From assembly GCA_000413015.1 (NCBI GenBank), contig KE332515.1, forward strand, positions 1,664,875-1,728,874: DNA of 64,000 nt. The letters run 5' to 3'. Under the pieces are notes generated by a model. It made no database searches and was not told the origin of the DNA. It worked only from the letters and a program-made list of their open reading frames with translations. The first letter of the stretch is position 1; every line of letters begins with the position of its first letter. Source of the stretch: Treponema socranskii subsp. paredis ATCC 35535 (GTDB lineage Bacteria > Spirochaetota > Spirochaetia > Treponematales > Treponemataceae). The position numbers and the translations under genes are program-made. Shown piece by piece: positions 1-9,373 of the stretch.

Positions 1-1037
1 ACGTCGAGCTTGTCGAGCACATTGTGTTCTCCGTCATAGCTTTTCGTCACGCCGTTTATGCGGAGCACGACCTTTCCCGCATGAGGCGCGGGCGGAAAAG
101 TAAAGCGGATTTTCTTCATCGATTCGGGAATCTCGATGCGCTGTATTTTATCGAGCTGCTTTTGCCGCTCCTGCGCTTGAGATGCCTTCGTCGCTTTTGC
201 GCCGAAGCGCCTGATAAATTCTTCGAGATGACGGATTTCCTTTTGCTGCTGTTCATAAGAGGCGATGAGCGTTTTCAATTCCGTTTTACGCACCGATTCG
301 TAGTGCGTAAAGTTTCCCGGATAGCGTTTGAGCTCTCCGCCGAAAAGTTCGTACACATCGGTAACGCTGACATCGAGAAAATAGCGGTCATGACTGACAA
401 GCAAAAATCCGCCTCTGAACGACTGTAAAAACCGCTCGAGCCAAGTACGCGCTTCTATGTCGAGGTAATTCGTCGGCTCGTCGAGGAGGAGTATGTCGGG
501 ATTTTGCATGAGGACTTTTGCAAGTGCAATGCGCATCTGCCAGCCGCCCGAAAAGGCTTCAGTCCGTTTGGCAAAATCTTCGCGCGAAAAACCGAGCCCC
601 GAAAGCACCGCTTCCGCCTGCGCCCGTCTTCTGTGCCAGCCGCTTTCGTCGAGCGCGGCAATGAGAGAAGCTTGACGCTCGGCAAGGTCGCCTGCGTTCT
701 CCGGGTGCAGCGAAAGCTCATCGCCTATCCGATCGATTTCCGCCTGCATATCGTAGCCGAATTGAAATGCGGTATCCGCTTCTTCAAGCAGTGTGCGTCC
801 CGCGTGCGTAAGCCCCGACTGCGGCAAGTAGCCGATGCGCGCATCCTTTTGCACGACTCTCGTTCCGCTGTCGCAGGGAATGAGACCGGCCATCACTTTG
901 ATGAGCGTCGATTTCCCTTCCCCGTTCGCTCCCGTAAGAGCGGCTTTGGTGCCCGACTGCAGATTGATCGAAACGTTTTTCAATATGTCGCGGTCGCCGA
1001 ACGCGAGCGATACTTTTGAAAACTGAACGAAAGCCAT
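1..1037 (-). CDS. ABC-F family ATPase, C-terminal part cut off by window edge
   Basis: Soluble ABC-F protein with no membrane domain; the family acts on ribosomes (translation factors or antibiotic-resistance proteins). The frame is open from an ATG at 1037 to position 1. The first nucleotide-binding domain has Walker A GANGEGKST at residues 36-44, signature FSGGWQMR near 162-169 and Walker B DILLLDEPTNYLD near 181-193, followed by SHDRYFL. A basic and glutamine-rich linker (about residues 230-310) leads into the start of a second ABC domain (VVLRINGVTKSYDG). These features fit the Uup/YdiF/EttA group. The resistance or housekeeping subclass cannot be decided because the second domain is missing. 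It is the last gene of a minus-strand run and starts 11 bp downstream of the lipoprotein gene. Confidence 0.9.
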   Translation of the reverse strand, partial: MAFVQFSKVSLAFGDRDILKNVSINLQSGTKAALTGANGEGKSTLIKVMAGLIPCDSGTRVVQKDARIGYLPQSGLTHAGRTLLEEADTAFQFGYDMQAEIDRIGDELSLHPENAGDLAERQASLIAALDESGWHRRRAQAEAVLSGLGFSREDFAKRTEAFSGGWQMRIALAKVLMQNPDILLLDEPTNYLDIEARTWLERFLQSFRGGFLLVSHDRYFLDVSVTDVYELFGGELKRYPGNFTHYESVRKTELKTLIASYEQQQKEIRHLEEFIRRFGAKATKASQAQERQKQLDKIQRIEIPESMKKIRFTFPPAPHAGKVVLRINGVTKSYDGEHNVLDKLD

Positions 1038-1048
1038 GACAAGCACTG

Positions 1049-2362
1049 CTAATTTTTTTCAAAAAAGATGACGAGCGGACTTGCTCCCCGCCGCACAAGG
1101 GTATTGCCTTCGAAGCGCGCTTCGGCCGCATCCTCAAGGCGTATGCCGTTCGCTTCGATTTTATACAAAAAATTCACTTTAGCTTTCATGCCTTCAAATG
1201 AAAACGAAAGCACACCGTCGTACTGCGGCGAAAGCAATTCGTCGATAAAATAATCGATCCCGACCGTACCGCCGCCCTTCGCGCTTTCGGCGATGAGAGA
1301 CGGAACGAGCCTGCGGTTACCCCGCCACGTAAAGGAGCCGTCGCGTTTGAGCGAAAGCTGTCCGTATGCGGCGCTTTTAAAATTCGGTCCCGCCGCTGCG
1401 ATGCGGACATATTCGGTGCCGCGCCGCTCTTTTTCTTCGGCAACGAGAGCGGCTATATCGACATCGTCTCCGAGTGCGATAAAATTATAATCGCGCGGTC
1501 TGCCCGCATCGTCGGCGCAGGTGACGGCGATATAATTGTCCCTAACGGAAACCTTTACGGGTGTATCGGTAAACGTATATTCACCGTCGGCGGTTTTCGT
1601 CGCCGCTCCGTATTCCCACGAACCGTAGCGTTCGGGAAGATTCAGCGACACTTTTTGATTTTCGGCATCGACCGTAAAGCAATAAGCTGCATTCATGCGA
1701 ATCGGATCGATTCTCTTTTCGCGTATCATCGATCGATAATAATCGGGATACCATATCGTCCCGGCGAGCTTTTCAAAAGCATCGTCTTTTTCTTCTTCTC
1801 CGCTCCTCGCACCCGGCGCGGCTTCTCCTCCCTTTTGCATTTCGAAGAGTTCGAGGTTATATGAAAAACACCAGCCCTGCGTACCGCTCGACGTCAAAAC
1901 GCGAAGCCAATTTCCTTCAAGCGCATCGGATCCGGTCATGACCGCCTGCCCCTCTCCCTTATATAAAATCTTAATAATTTCACCTTTTCTGAGACGGTAC
2001 ACTTGTCTTGCAGTGTTAACCGGTTCCGCTCTGATCGGAAGCCCGTCGAGCTTTACCGATGCATAGCGGTGAAGGAATTCCGCATATCGGAGTTTTATTT
2101 TTTTCGTTTCACGGCGGGAAGCGGGCGTCGTAATCTGCCACAGCGGAATATCGAAACGATCTTTTGAATCGGGCGCAGATACGGCATAGGTATGAGAAAT
2201 ATTTGAACGGATATACACGGGAAGGATATCGCCGTCGCGGAGATCTCTCTCGGGGATATCCCAAAGCAGCATGCCGTATCCCATAAAGCGGGAACAGGAC
2301 GCGAGCGCAAACGAAATCGCGCAGATCGCAATCAAACCGTATTTTTTCGTCAAACAAATCAT
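1049..2362 (-). CDS. SH3-domain lipoprotein, hypothetical
   Basis: Probable membrane-anchored lipoprotein of about 437 residues. From the ATG at 2362 the signal peptide MICLTKKYGLIAICAISFALASC ends in an ALASC lipobox. About 90 residues in, the stretch LPIRAEPVNTARQVYRLRKGEIIKILYKGEG, followed by GNWLRVLTSSGTQGWCFSYNLEL, has the pattern of a bacterial SH3 domain (often binds cell wall). The C-terminal 250 residues are beta-rich and match no family I recognise. An upstream ATG at 2398 is possible, but neither start has a clear Shine-Dalgarno; I chose 2362 because it gives a normal signal-peptide length. Function unknown. Confidence 0.75.
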   Translation of the reverse strand: MICLTKKYGLIAICAISFALASCSRFMGYGMLLWDIPERDLRDGDILPVYIRSNISHTYAVSAPDSKDRFDIPLWQITTPASRRETKKIKLRYAEFLHRYASVKLDGLPIRAEPVNTARQVYRLRKGEIIKILYKGEGQAVMTGSDALEGNWLRVLTSSGTQGWCFSYNLELFEMQKGGEAAPGARSGEEEKDDAFEKLAGTIWYPDYYRSMIREKRIDPIRMNAAYCFTVDAENQKVSLNLPERYGSWEYGAATKTADGEYTFTDTPVKVSVRDNYIAVTCADDAGRPRDYNFIALGDDVDIAALVAEEKERRGTEYVRIAAAGPNFKSAAYGQLSLKRDGSFTWRGNRRLVPSLIAESAKGGGTVGIDYFIDELLSPQYDGVLSFSFEGMKAKVNFLYKIEANGIRLEDAAEARFEGNTLVRRGASPLVIFFEKN

Positions 2363-2444
2363 AGAATACAGCATAGCACAGCACGGTAAAAAAGTCATCG
2401 GTAAAAGACAATGCTTTTACGCACGGATTTTCAGCATTCGATTT

Positions 2445-2969
2445 TTATACCATGCCGCGCTTTAATTGCGGGCAGCATTCGAATATCGCTTTCAATACGG
2501 CATCCCGTTCACCCTCGTCGGCATAGGTGATGCGTTTCATCCCTTTTCCGCGGACTTCCAATTCCGCGATACACTCTCCCCGTATTTCGCCCGTCTCGGA
2601 ACCTTTTTTTGCGCCGGAGATATCCTTAAACAAAATGATTTCACCTTCCGTTACGATGCCGTTTTCATATACGCCCGACGAACGCAGCGTCGAAGCTTCG
2701 CGAACGGCGATTTCCGTTGCGAGCAATGCGACGGCGCAGAGCATCCACTTAAAATAAAATCGCAGATCGACGAAGGCGCTGAAAAGCATGATAAAGGGAG
2801 CGCACACGATGATGCCGGCAGAAAATTTGGCGGGGCGCGGCCGAGCCGAAAACACGCATTTTCCCGCACGCTTTAAAATCGATTTTTTCCGAAGAAAAAT
2901 CGTTAAAACGAGCAGTGCATACAAAACCGCCGAGGCGGCGTACACGGCTTTCGTTATCGTTGTGTCCAT
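2445..2969 (-). CDS. Small membrane protein, hypothetical
   Basis: A 174-residue protein with three hydrophobic stretches in its first half (VYAASAVLYALLVLTIFL, FSAGIIVCAPFIMLFSAFV and WMLCAVALLATEIAV). A soluble C-terminal half resembles the PH-like modules of small bacterial membrane proteins (VYENGIVTEGEIILFKDISGAKKG). The start was chosen at 2969 rather than 2996: the sequence AAAAGGAGG lies in the last codons of the upstream NUDIX gene 11 bases before this ATG, whereas the earlier start would overlap that gene. The ATG is two bases after the NUDIX stop, so the two are translationally coupled. I do not recognise the family. Confidence 0.7.
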   Translation of the reverse strand: MDTTITKAVYAASAVLYALLVLTIFLRKKSILKRAGKCVFSARPRPAKFSAGIIVCAPFIMLFSAFVDLRFYFKWMLCAVALLATEIAVREASTLRSSGVYENGIVTEGEIILFKDISGAKKGSETGEIRGECIAELEVRGKGMKRITYADEGERDAVLKAIFECCPQLKRGMV

Positions 2970-2971
2970 TT

Positions 2972-3532
2972 TTATCGACGCCTCCTTTTGAGCCACACGC
3001 CGAGCGCACGGCGCGAATTTTCAAATGCAAGCGGAACGGCGGCAAGCTCGGCATCGTTCCAAATCCGCACAGACGCAAAGCTTTCGACTTCGCTTTTTTG
3101 CGCACGGAGATTTTTTATCAACGCGTCGATCGTTTCAATGCCGCGCGGAAGGGATGCACGATAAAACACGTCGCAGGTTTTATACAAAATGCGTTTATAT
3201 TCGTACGTGTTCGGAAACGAACACAGGAATTGCACGCGCCGTATTTCCAAACCGGCTTCTTCCCTGCATTCGCGAAAAGCCGCTTCGTCGGCGCTTTCGT
3301 CCGGATCGATAAAACCGCCGGGCAGCGCGAAAAATCCCCTGCGCGGTTCTTTTGCCCTTTTTTCAAGCAGTACGTTCCCTTCCCCGTCGGCGACGATAAC
3401 GCACACGGCTGCGGCGACGTTGTGATACAGCATAAAATCGCAGTCGGGACAAAACCATTTTTTATTGTCGGCAAAATCGATATTTTTTCCGCCGCACATG
3501 GGGCACAAATTAAAATTATTGTTGCAGTTCAT
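2972..3532 (-). CDS. NUDIX hydrolase with N-terminal zinc ribbon
   Basis: Hydrolyses a nucleoside diphosphate linked to another moiety; the substrate is not predictable (NAD-, ADP-ribose- or cap-like compounds are common for zinc-ribbon NUDIX proteins). An N-terminal CPMCGG...CPDC pair forms the zinc ribbon. The full NUDIX box, from GFIDPDE to REEAGL, matches GX5EX7REUXEEXGU exactly, including the metal-binding glutamates. The ATG at 3532 overlaps the ECF stop as ATGA, and a GTG at 3541 is the alternative start. It sits between the ECF gene and the small membrane protein in one operon. About 186 residues. Confidence 0.9.
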   Translation of the reverse strand: MNCNNNFNLCPMCGGKNIDFADNKKWFCPDCDFMLYHNVAAAVCVIVADGEGNVLLEKRAKEPRRGFFALPGGFIDPDESADEAAFRECREEAGLEIRRVQFLCSFPNTYEYKRILYKTCDVFYRASLPRGIETIDALIKNLRAQKSEVESFASVRIWNDAELAAVPLAFENSRRALGVWLKRRRR

Positions 3533-5853
3533 GAAAAACACCTTTCGGTCAGCGCATCCGCGAGCGCTTCCGATCTCCGTATCGTCTGCAGGACAAGCGG
3601 CACGAAAAGCGGAATGAGCGAACGCACGCGTCCGAAAAACCCTTTCGCATCTCTGAGCCCGCCGCGGATGAGCTGCGTTTTAATAATTTCGGACGCTTCG
3701 TCCAAAAGCAGGGGCATAAAGCGAAAAACGATTTCGGTTATTATGATAAGGTATCGCACGGGAATATGAAACACGGCAAGCGGTTTTAACAAAACCGAAA
3801 GACCGTCGACGATATCGTATTCCGGCGTCGTGTATGAAAACGAAAGTATGCACGCGATCGCTCCTTCGGTACGGATAAGCGTCGTAAGACAAAGCAAAAG
3901 CTTCGACGGCGTAACGGTAAAATATCGATAAGCAAGGAAGATCCGTTCGCCTTCAAGCGGCGGATAAAAAATCATCTGAAAGATGCAAAAAAACAGCAAG
4001 AGCGGAATCGTCTTTACGAGCGATAAAAAAAGGCGCCGCTTCGGATACTTTGCCAAAAACGCGTAGATGAGCGAAAGCAAAAACATACATGCGCATAACG
4101 AAAGCGGTCGGACGGCAAGAGAGGCGGTAAAGAGCGCGATAAAGACGATGAATTTTACTGCCGGCGGAAGCTTCGCTGCTATGCCGCCGTTTTTTTTGAA
4201 GTTCCCCGTATTCGCCGAAGCCGCGCGGATCGAATTTAATAATTTCGCTCCTTCAAGCGGCGGCTGTACCGTATCGGGAAGCGTATGCCGTTTCATCTGC
4301 GCGTCGAAGCCTGCGGCATCATCAGCACTGGATTTTCCCTTTTTAATAATTTTACCGCCCTTCGATGAAACCGCATCGCTTCGAACGAAAAAAAGCTCGC
4401 CGTCCCGAACGGATATCTCTTCGTCGGCAAAATCCGCTTCGTCCGGGCGGTGCGTGCTGAACAGCACCGTATGTCCCGAAACGGCCAGCGCACGAAGGAG
4501 CGCCATCGTCTTTGCACGGGAAGGTCCGTCGAGCCCCGCAGTCGGTTCGTCGAAGAGCAGCACGGGAGCGTCGAGCGCGATGATACCGGCAACGGCAAGC
4601 CGCCGTTTTTCGCCGCCCGAAAGTTCGGCCGTCTGCCGCTCGGCGTATTCTGCGTACGGGATGCCTGCTTCATCCATCGAGCGCTTTACGAGCGAAACGA
4701 GCGTTTTTCCCCGAACACCGCGGTTTCTAGGCCCGAAAGCGACGTCGTCTGCAGCAAAGCGTTCGAAAAGGGCGGCGTCGCTGTTTTGCCGGCACAAAGC
4801 GGGACGGGAATCGCAGCGGATTTCACCGTAAGACGGAGCAAGCAGCCCCGCCGCCATTTCAAGCAGCGTCGATTTACCGCTGCCCGAAACGCCGGTGAGT
4901 GCGGTGAGCGTCCCTTTTGCAAGCAAAAAATTAATATTGTTAAAAATCACGTTTTCGCCGTAGGAAAATCCGATATTGCAAAAGGCAAGAGAGGATTCGA
5001 TTTTTTTTATGGTATGTGCCGCATTTGTTTCCCCTTCGGCATCGCACACAATAGTCCGACACGCGGCTTCTTTTAGCGATGATGCATTTACCGCTTCGGC
5101 ATCGGGCATATTCGACACGGCGGAAAATTTCATCGCACTTTTATTATTCTTTTTAAAAACGGAGTTTATGATTTTTTCTCCCGTAATGCGTTCACACAGT
5201 TCGGTGTCATTAAAAAAATCATCCGTCGTTCCCGAATATACGACCTTCCCCTTTTCCATCGCGATGACATCCTGCGCTTTTCGGATCGCATCCATATCAT
5301 GCGTGATGTGGACGACCGTACGCCCCTTTCGAACCCAGTACGAAAGAAAGGCAAAGATATCGTTTCGCGAATCGGGGTCGAGCATAGAAAGCGCTTCATC
5401 GAGTATGATCACGTCCGGATCGATTGCGATGATACCGGCGAGCGCTTCTTTTTGCGTTTGCCCGAGAGACAGCGTCACGGACGGCGAAGAGGCTTTGTGA
5501 AGCAAACCGACGACGGTAAGCGATTCGATCGTGCGGAGCTCGACTTCATCGGGCGGAAGGGCGATGTTTTGCGGGCCGAAAGCCGTATCGCGGAAAACGA
5601 CGCTGCAGATGATTTGATCTTTCGGCGATTGAAACACGAGAGCCGATCGGACGCCGCTTGCATACGAAACTTCGCCGCTCTCGGCGTCGAGGAGACCGCA
5701 CAAAATCCGCGCGAGCGTACTCTTTCCGCTTCCGTTCAATCCGACAACGGCCGTGTACGAACCGCGCTCGAGCGAAAATTCGACGTCGCTGACGGCCGGC
5801 ATATTTTGCTGCGGATAAGTGTAGCTTACGTGATCGACGGAAAGAACTCGCAT
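3529..5853 (-). CDS. Single-chain ECF transporter energiser: EcfA-EcfA'-EcfT fusion
   Basis: Energises uptake of vitamins or metals by energy-coupling-factor transporters. The first ABC domain has Walker A GLNGSGKST (38-46), a degenerate signature LSLGQ and Walker B VIILDEALSMLD. The second ABC domain has GVSGSGKST, the intact signature LSGGEKRRLA and VLLFDEPTAGLD. The last about 210 residues form a polytopic EcfT domain with four or more membrane segments and terminal coupling-helix-like sequences (QLIRGGLRD, ADALTERCF). These three parts are normally separate proteins; here they form one chain of about 774 residues. No substrate-binding S component is adjacent. The frame is open back to 6000, but the extension runs into the divergent flavodoxin gene and lacks homology, so MRVLSVDHVSY at 5853 is taken as the start. 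Confidence 0.9.
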   Translation of the reverse strand: MRVLSVDHVSYTYPQQNMPAVSDVEFSLERGSYTAVVGLNGSGKSTLARILCGLLDAESGEVSYASGVRSALVFQSPKDQIICSVVFRDTAFGPQNIALPPDEVELRTIESLTVVGLLHKASSPSVTLSLGQTQKEALAGIIAIDPDVIILDEALSMLDPDSRNDIFAFLSYWVRKGRTVVHITHDMDAIRKAQDVIAMEKGKVVYSGTTDDFFNDTELCERITGEKIINSVFKKNNKSAMKFSAVSNMPDAEAVNASSLKEAACRTIVCDAEGETNAAHTIKKIESSLAFCNIGFSYGENVIFNNINFLLAKGTLTALTGVSGSGKSTLLEMAAGLLAPSYGEIRCDSRPALCRQNSDAALFERFAADDVAFGPRNRGVRGKTLVSLVKRSMDEAGIPYAEYAERQTAELSGGEKRRLAVAGIIALDAPVLLFDEPTAGLDGPSRAKTMALLRALAVSGHTVLFSTHRPDEADFADEEISVRDGELFFVRSDAVSSKGGKIIKKGKSSADDAAGFDAQMKRHTLPDTVQPPLEGAKLLNSIRAASANTGNFKKNGGIAAKLPPAVKFIVFIALFTASLAVRPLSLCACMFLLSLIYAFLAKYPKRRLFLSLVKTIPLLLFFCIFQMIFYPPLEGERIFLAYRYFTVTPSKLLLCLTTLIRTEGAIACILSFSYTTPEYDIVDGLSVLLKPLAVFHIPVRYLIIITEIVFRFMPLLLDEASEIIKTQLIRGGLRDAKGFFGRVRSLIPLFVPLVLQTIRRSEALADALTERCFS

Positions 5854-6019
5854 CGCATTTATCATATCCGAAACGGCGGAAAAAGCCAATTCGCACATTT
5901 GACGCGCACGGCATTTTTTTGCACGTTTACCGATTGCACATATGCCGGTTCGTATCTTGCCGAACACGCATTCGGTGCGGCATTTGACTGTCAGGCACAT
6001 TCGCGGTATTGTTATCGTT

Positions 6020-6505
6020 ATGGAAAATACCGCAATCGTATATTATTCGCTCGACGGAAATACCGACTATATAGCCCGGCGCATCGCGGAAAAAACGGGC
6101 GCAAAACTCGTACGGCTCAAAACGAAAAGAGCATACCCGCGTAAAGGGTTCAAAAAATTTTTTATCGGAGGACGCGACGCGCTCTTCGGCGCAGAGCCCG
6201 AATTGAAAGCGCCGCTCCCCGATCTCGCGCCGGACCGCAACATCGTCATCGGCACACCCGTTTGGGCAAGCCGTCCCGCTCCGGCAATGAATACTTTTTT
6301 GCGGCGCGCAAAGATTGACGGAAAACACATCGCGCTCTTTGCGTGTTCGGGCGGAGGACAAGCGGAAACCTGTTTCGATAAAATGCAAGTGCTCCTCGCC
6401 GGTAATGAGATTCTCTGCCGGGCATCTTTTATAAATCCCGCATTCAAAAGAGGAAAAACGGTCGACGATGCGATCGACGAAATCGTATCCGCTTTGTCCG
6501 ATTGA
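6020..6505 (+). CDS. Flavodoxin family protein
   Basis: A predicted 161-residue cytoplasmic FMN-binding electron carrier. The N-terminal IVYYSLDGNTDYIARRI fits the phosphate-binding loop (S/T-x-x-G-N-T), followed by a central VIGTPVWASRPAPAMNTFL loop and an ALFACSGGGQAETCFDKM stretch typical of the flavodoxin fold. The ATG at 6020 was chosen because homology begins there; the upstream in-frame ATG at 5942 would extend into the promoter region shared with the divergent ECF gene. It stands alone on the plus strand. Confidence 0.85.
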   Translation: MENTAIVYYSLDGNTDYIARRIAEKTGAKLVRLKTKRAYPRKGFKKFFIGGRDALFGAEPELKAPLPDLAPDRNIVIGTPVWASRPAPAMNTFLRRAKIDGKHIALFACSGGGQAETCFDKMQVLLAGNEILCRASFINPAFKRGKTVDDAIDEIVSALSD

Positions 6506-6597
6506 AGTTTTAAGCACACACGGAAAACTACCGCATAAAAAAGCGGATACGGTTTATATAGAGAGGACAATAATCGGTAAAAAAACGGTTGCCCGCC

Positions 6598-7950
6598 TTA
6601 CCGCTCCGCAAGCGGTTTGATTTTCGTGCGGTATACTTTCACCATAAAAAAGCACGAGAGACCTAACGACATGACTTCCGCTATCGGAAAAGCAAGCCAT
6701 ACATCGTCGATATTGCGGGCGAGCGACAAAAGATAGGCGGCCGGCAAAAGCACGAGGAGCTGACGCGCAAAAGAAACGAACATGCTGTACATCGCCGAGC
6801 TGAATGCCTGAAACACGGACGACAGCGAAATCGCGACGGCAGCGCCGACAAAGCTCGACGCGATAATGCGCATCGCGGGCACTCCGATCGCAAGCATAGC
6901 ATCGGACGCTTGAAAAAGTTTCAGCAGCTGCACAGGAAAGACTTCGAAAATAAGCGTACCGAAAGCCATAATGCCGACGGCAAAAAGTGTGCCGTTTTTG
7001 ATTGTCTGCATGATACGCTTTTTGTGTTCCGCTCCGTAGTTGTACGCGATGATCGGAACGATGCCGTTATTCAAGCCGAAAACCGGCATAAAGATAAAGC
7101 TGTTCAGTTTAAAGTACACGCCGTATACCGCGATCGCCGTCGATGAAAACGAACCGAGAATGAGATTCAAAAAATACGTCGTAACCGACGTAATCGAATT
7201 GAGCAGGATCGACGGTACGCCCACTTTATAAATTTGCTTTATAACGAGCGCGTCGGGACGAAAACGCGACAAGCGAAATTGAATCTCTTTATTGATTTTT
7301 ACATTGAAGATAAACGACAGGCACATACTGAGCCACTGTCCTATAACGGTTGCAAGCGCCGCCCCGGTCATACCCATACGAGGAAAGGGGCCGATGCCGA
7401 AAATAAGCAGAGGATCGAGGATGATATTCGTGAGCGCTCCCGCCGTCTGCGAATACATCGTAAAAACCGTACGTCCCGTTCCCTGCAAAAGACGGTCAAG
7501 CATGATTGCGGAAAACATACCGAAAGAACCGAGCACGACGACGTTCAAATACTCCATGCCGAAATCGATAATTTCAAGGTTGTCCGTCTGGCTTGCAAGA
7601 TAAGGATGCATGCAAAAAAGGCCGATAACAAAAAAAACGATAAAACTGCATACGGCGAGAAAGAGTCCGTTTTCCGCAGCGGCATTTACTTCGTCCTGTT
7701 TTTTTTGTCCGAGCCGCATCGAGAGGAGTGCGTTTACACCGACCGCCGTTCCGACGCCGACGGAAATCATAAGCCCCTGAACGGGAAAAGCAAGCGATAC
7801 CGCCGTGAGCGCGTTTTCGTTTATCTGCGCAACGAACACGCTGTCGACGATATTGTAGAGCGCCTGCACAAACATCGAAAACATCATCGGAAGCGACATA
7901 TTCAAGATAAGCTTGGTCACGGGCATCGTGCCCATTTTATTTTCCTGCAT
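6598..7950 (-). CDS. MATE family multidrug/Na+ antiporter
   Basis: A twelve-segment inner-membrane exporter of about 450 residues. The N-terminus after the ATG at 7950 (MQENKMGTMPVTKLILNMSLPMMFSMFVQALYNIVDSVFV) matches the first helix of the MatE fold. The second half repeats the pattern (KVGVPSILLNSITSVTTYFLNLIL), as expected for two six-helix bundles. The frame extends to 8076, but the extra 42 residues are not family-like. Substrate unknown; DinF/NorM-type drug or cation export is typical. Monocistronic. Confidence 0.9.
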   Translation of the reverse strand: MQENKMGTMPVTKLILNMSLPMMFSMFVQALYNIVDSVFVAQINENALTAVSLAFPVQGLMISVGVGTAVGVNALLSMRLGQKKQDEVNAAAENGLFLAVCSFIVFFVIGLFCMHPYLASQTDNLEIIDFGMEYLNVVVLGSFGMFSAIMLDRLLQGTGRTVFTMYSQTAGALTNIILDPLLIFGIGPFPRMGMTGAALATVIGQWLSMCLSFIFNVKINKEIQFRLSRFRPDALVIKQIYKVGVPSILLNSITSVTTYFLNLILGSFSSTAIAVYGVYFKLNSFIFMPVFGLNNGIVPIIAYNYGAEHKKRIMQTIKNGTLFAVGIMAFGTLIFEVFPVQLLKLFQASDAMLAIGVPAMRIIASSFVGAAVAISLSSVFQAFSSAMYSMFVSFARQLLVLLPAAYLLSLARNIDDVWLAFPIAEVMSLGLSCFFMVKVYRTKIKPLAER

Positions 7951-8124
7951 CTCTATGAGTGTATAGAGAATATATATTTCTGTCAAATCGATTGTTAACA
8001 AAGGCTTGCAGCGCGGCGATATTGTTTTTAATAATATCAATAATTTTTTTATGAGACGCCGTTCGCTCGAAATCATACGTTGATTGCGCGTACGAATCCG
8101 TGTTATGATGATACGGAGGCCGGC

Positions 8125-8313
8125 ATGATTATTAAAAAAATCGTTTTATTAATTTCGATATTGTATATTTGTATGTCCGCTTTTTTGCCTATATCATGCA
8201 CGGCGAAATCGTCGGAAAAAACCGCGCAGGAAGCGGCGGATGCCCTCGCCATGCCTTTCGCACCGATCGATTTCGACAAAGCAGAAAGCGAGGGAATGCA
8301 GCAAAAAGAATGA
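8125..8313 (+). CDS. Small lipoprotein, hypothetical
   Basis: A 62-residue predicted lipoprotein. The hydrophobic leader MIIKKIVLLISILYICMSAFLPISC ends with a lipobox-like LPISC, leaving a mature part of about 38 residues rich in Ala, Glu and Lys. A GGAGG at 8115-8119 lies 5 bases before the ATG at 8125. No known family; it could be a small periplasmic anchor. Confidence is moderate because of the size. Confidence 0.55.
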   Translation: MIIKKIVLLISILYICMSAFLPISCTAKSSEKTAQEAADALAMPFAPIDFDKAESEGMQQKE

Positions 8314-8405
8314 CACCCCTATGTTTCCGGCGGAAAAGGTCAATTAACCGTATCTTCTATTTTCGCTTAAAACGGCCGGAAGCCTGTACTTCTCTTTTTC
8401 GTCCG

Positions 8406-9326
8406 TCACTTTTTCAGCGCGAGCGTACACCTTTCAACTTCATCGAATGTCGGAATCGAAGGAGCCGCTCCCTTCCGCGATACCGCGATCGACGACGCTT
8501 TCGACGCATACTCCAAAGATTTTTCGACCGGCATACCGAGTGCGCGGCACACGATAAAATAGCCGGTAAAAGTATCGCCTGCAGCCGTAGTATCTACGAC
8601 AGGTACGTCATAGATGCCGTGTCTATACGTACCGCTCGCATCTTTGTAAGCGACGCCGTTTTTTCCGAGCGTGAGCACGACCGATGCTTTGCTGAACTTT
8701 TCCGTCACGGCGCGAAGCAGCTCGTCTCCGTCTCCGACGGGCACACAGGCGATATCGGCGGCTTCCACTTCGTTTACGAGAAAGCAGTCGACAAAACCGA
8801 GCGGCAAATCGAGTATGCTTTTTTCGAACGGCGACGGATTAAAAAAAATCTTCAATCCTCGCTCATGCGCTTTTTCGATAATATAATCGAGCATATTGAT
8901 TTCATTTTGTAAAACGATAAAATCGCCTTTTGAAAAATGAGCGAGAACGCCGTCGACAAAATCCTTCGTGTGCATTTTGTTCGTTCCCGGATAATAGACG
9001 ATGCTGTTCTGCCCCGATGCGTCCACTTGGATAAACGTGTGTCCGGAAGGCGCATCGTATTCGCCGAGCAGCGACGTGTTGACGTTCATATCGATGAGCG
9101 CTTGTTTTAATAGCGCGCCGTCGTCTTTCCCGATTCCGCCCGCGATATAGATTTCGATACCGGATGCTTTGCCGAGCGCGCGGGAAAGCGCCGCAGTCTG
9201 ATTCAATCCTTTTCCGCCGGGAAATATATCGCGCCTCTCTGCAGTAAGGGTCTCGCCCGGACGCACGAAGTGCGGAACGGTATATACGTAATCGATATTC
9301 AACGAACCGAAATTAACAATTTTCAT
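8406..9326 (-). CDS. rbsK: Ribokinase (PfkB family)
   Basis: Phosphorylates D-ribose to ribose-5-phosphate with ATP. The N-terminal VNFGSLNIDYVYTV, the PGGKGLNQTAA signature and the C-terminal VDTTAAGDTFTGYF box with the catalytic Asp are all present over 306 residues, the usual ribokinase length. The ATG at 9326 has GGAGG directly upstream; the longer frame to 9371 is less likely. It is the last gene of the nucleoside-salvage operon and lies 47 bp after the LacI-ribokinase fusion, so the operon carries two PfkB kinases. Substrate could also be deoxyribose or another pentose. Confidence 0.88.
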   Translation of the reverse strand: MKIVNFGSLNIDYVYTVPHFVRPGETLTAERRDIFPGGKGLNQTAALSRALGKASGIEIYIAGGIGKDDGALLKQALIDMNVNTSLLGEYDAPSGHTFIQVDASGQNSIVYYPGTNKMHTKDFVDGVLAHFSKGDFIVLQNEINMLDYIIEKAHERGLKIFFNPSPFEKSILDLPLGFVDCFLVNEVEAADIACVPVGDGDELLRAVTEKFSKASVVLTLGKNGVAYKDASGTYRHGIYDVPVVDTTAAGDTFTGYFIVCRALGMPVEKSLEYASKASSIAVSRKGAAPSIPTFDEVERCTLALKK

Positions 9327-9373
9327 ATTTCCTCCAAAAACCGATAAGTTTTTTTGCGGCACATCCGACATAT

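Noticed and set aside
2915..3769. 284-codon plus-strand open frame
   Set aside because: Lies entirely antisense to the NUDIX, membrane-protein and EcfT genes; no ribosome-binding site and low-complexity composition.
5854..6000. N-terminal extension of the ECF protein
   Set aside because: No homology and overlap with the divergent flavodoxin promoter; start moved to 5853.
5299..6144. 281-codon plus-strand open frame
   Set aside because: Antisense to the ECF gene and overlapping the flavodoxin start; no family pattern.
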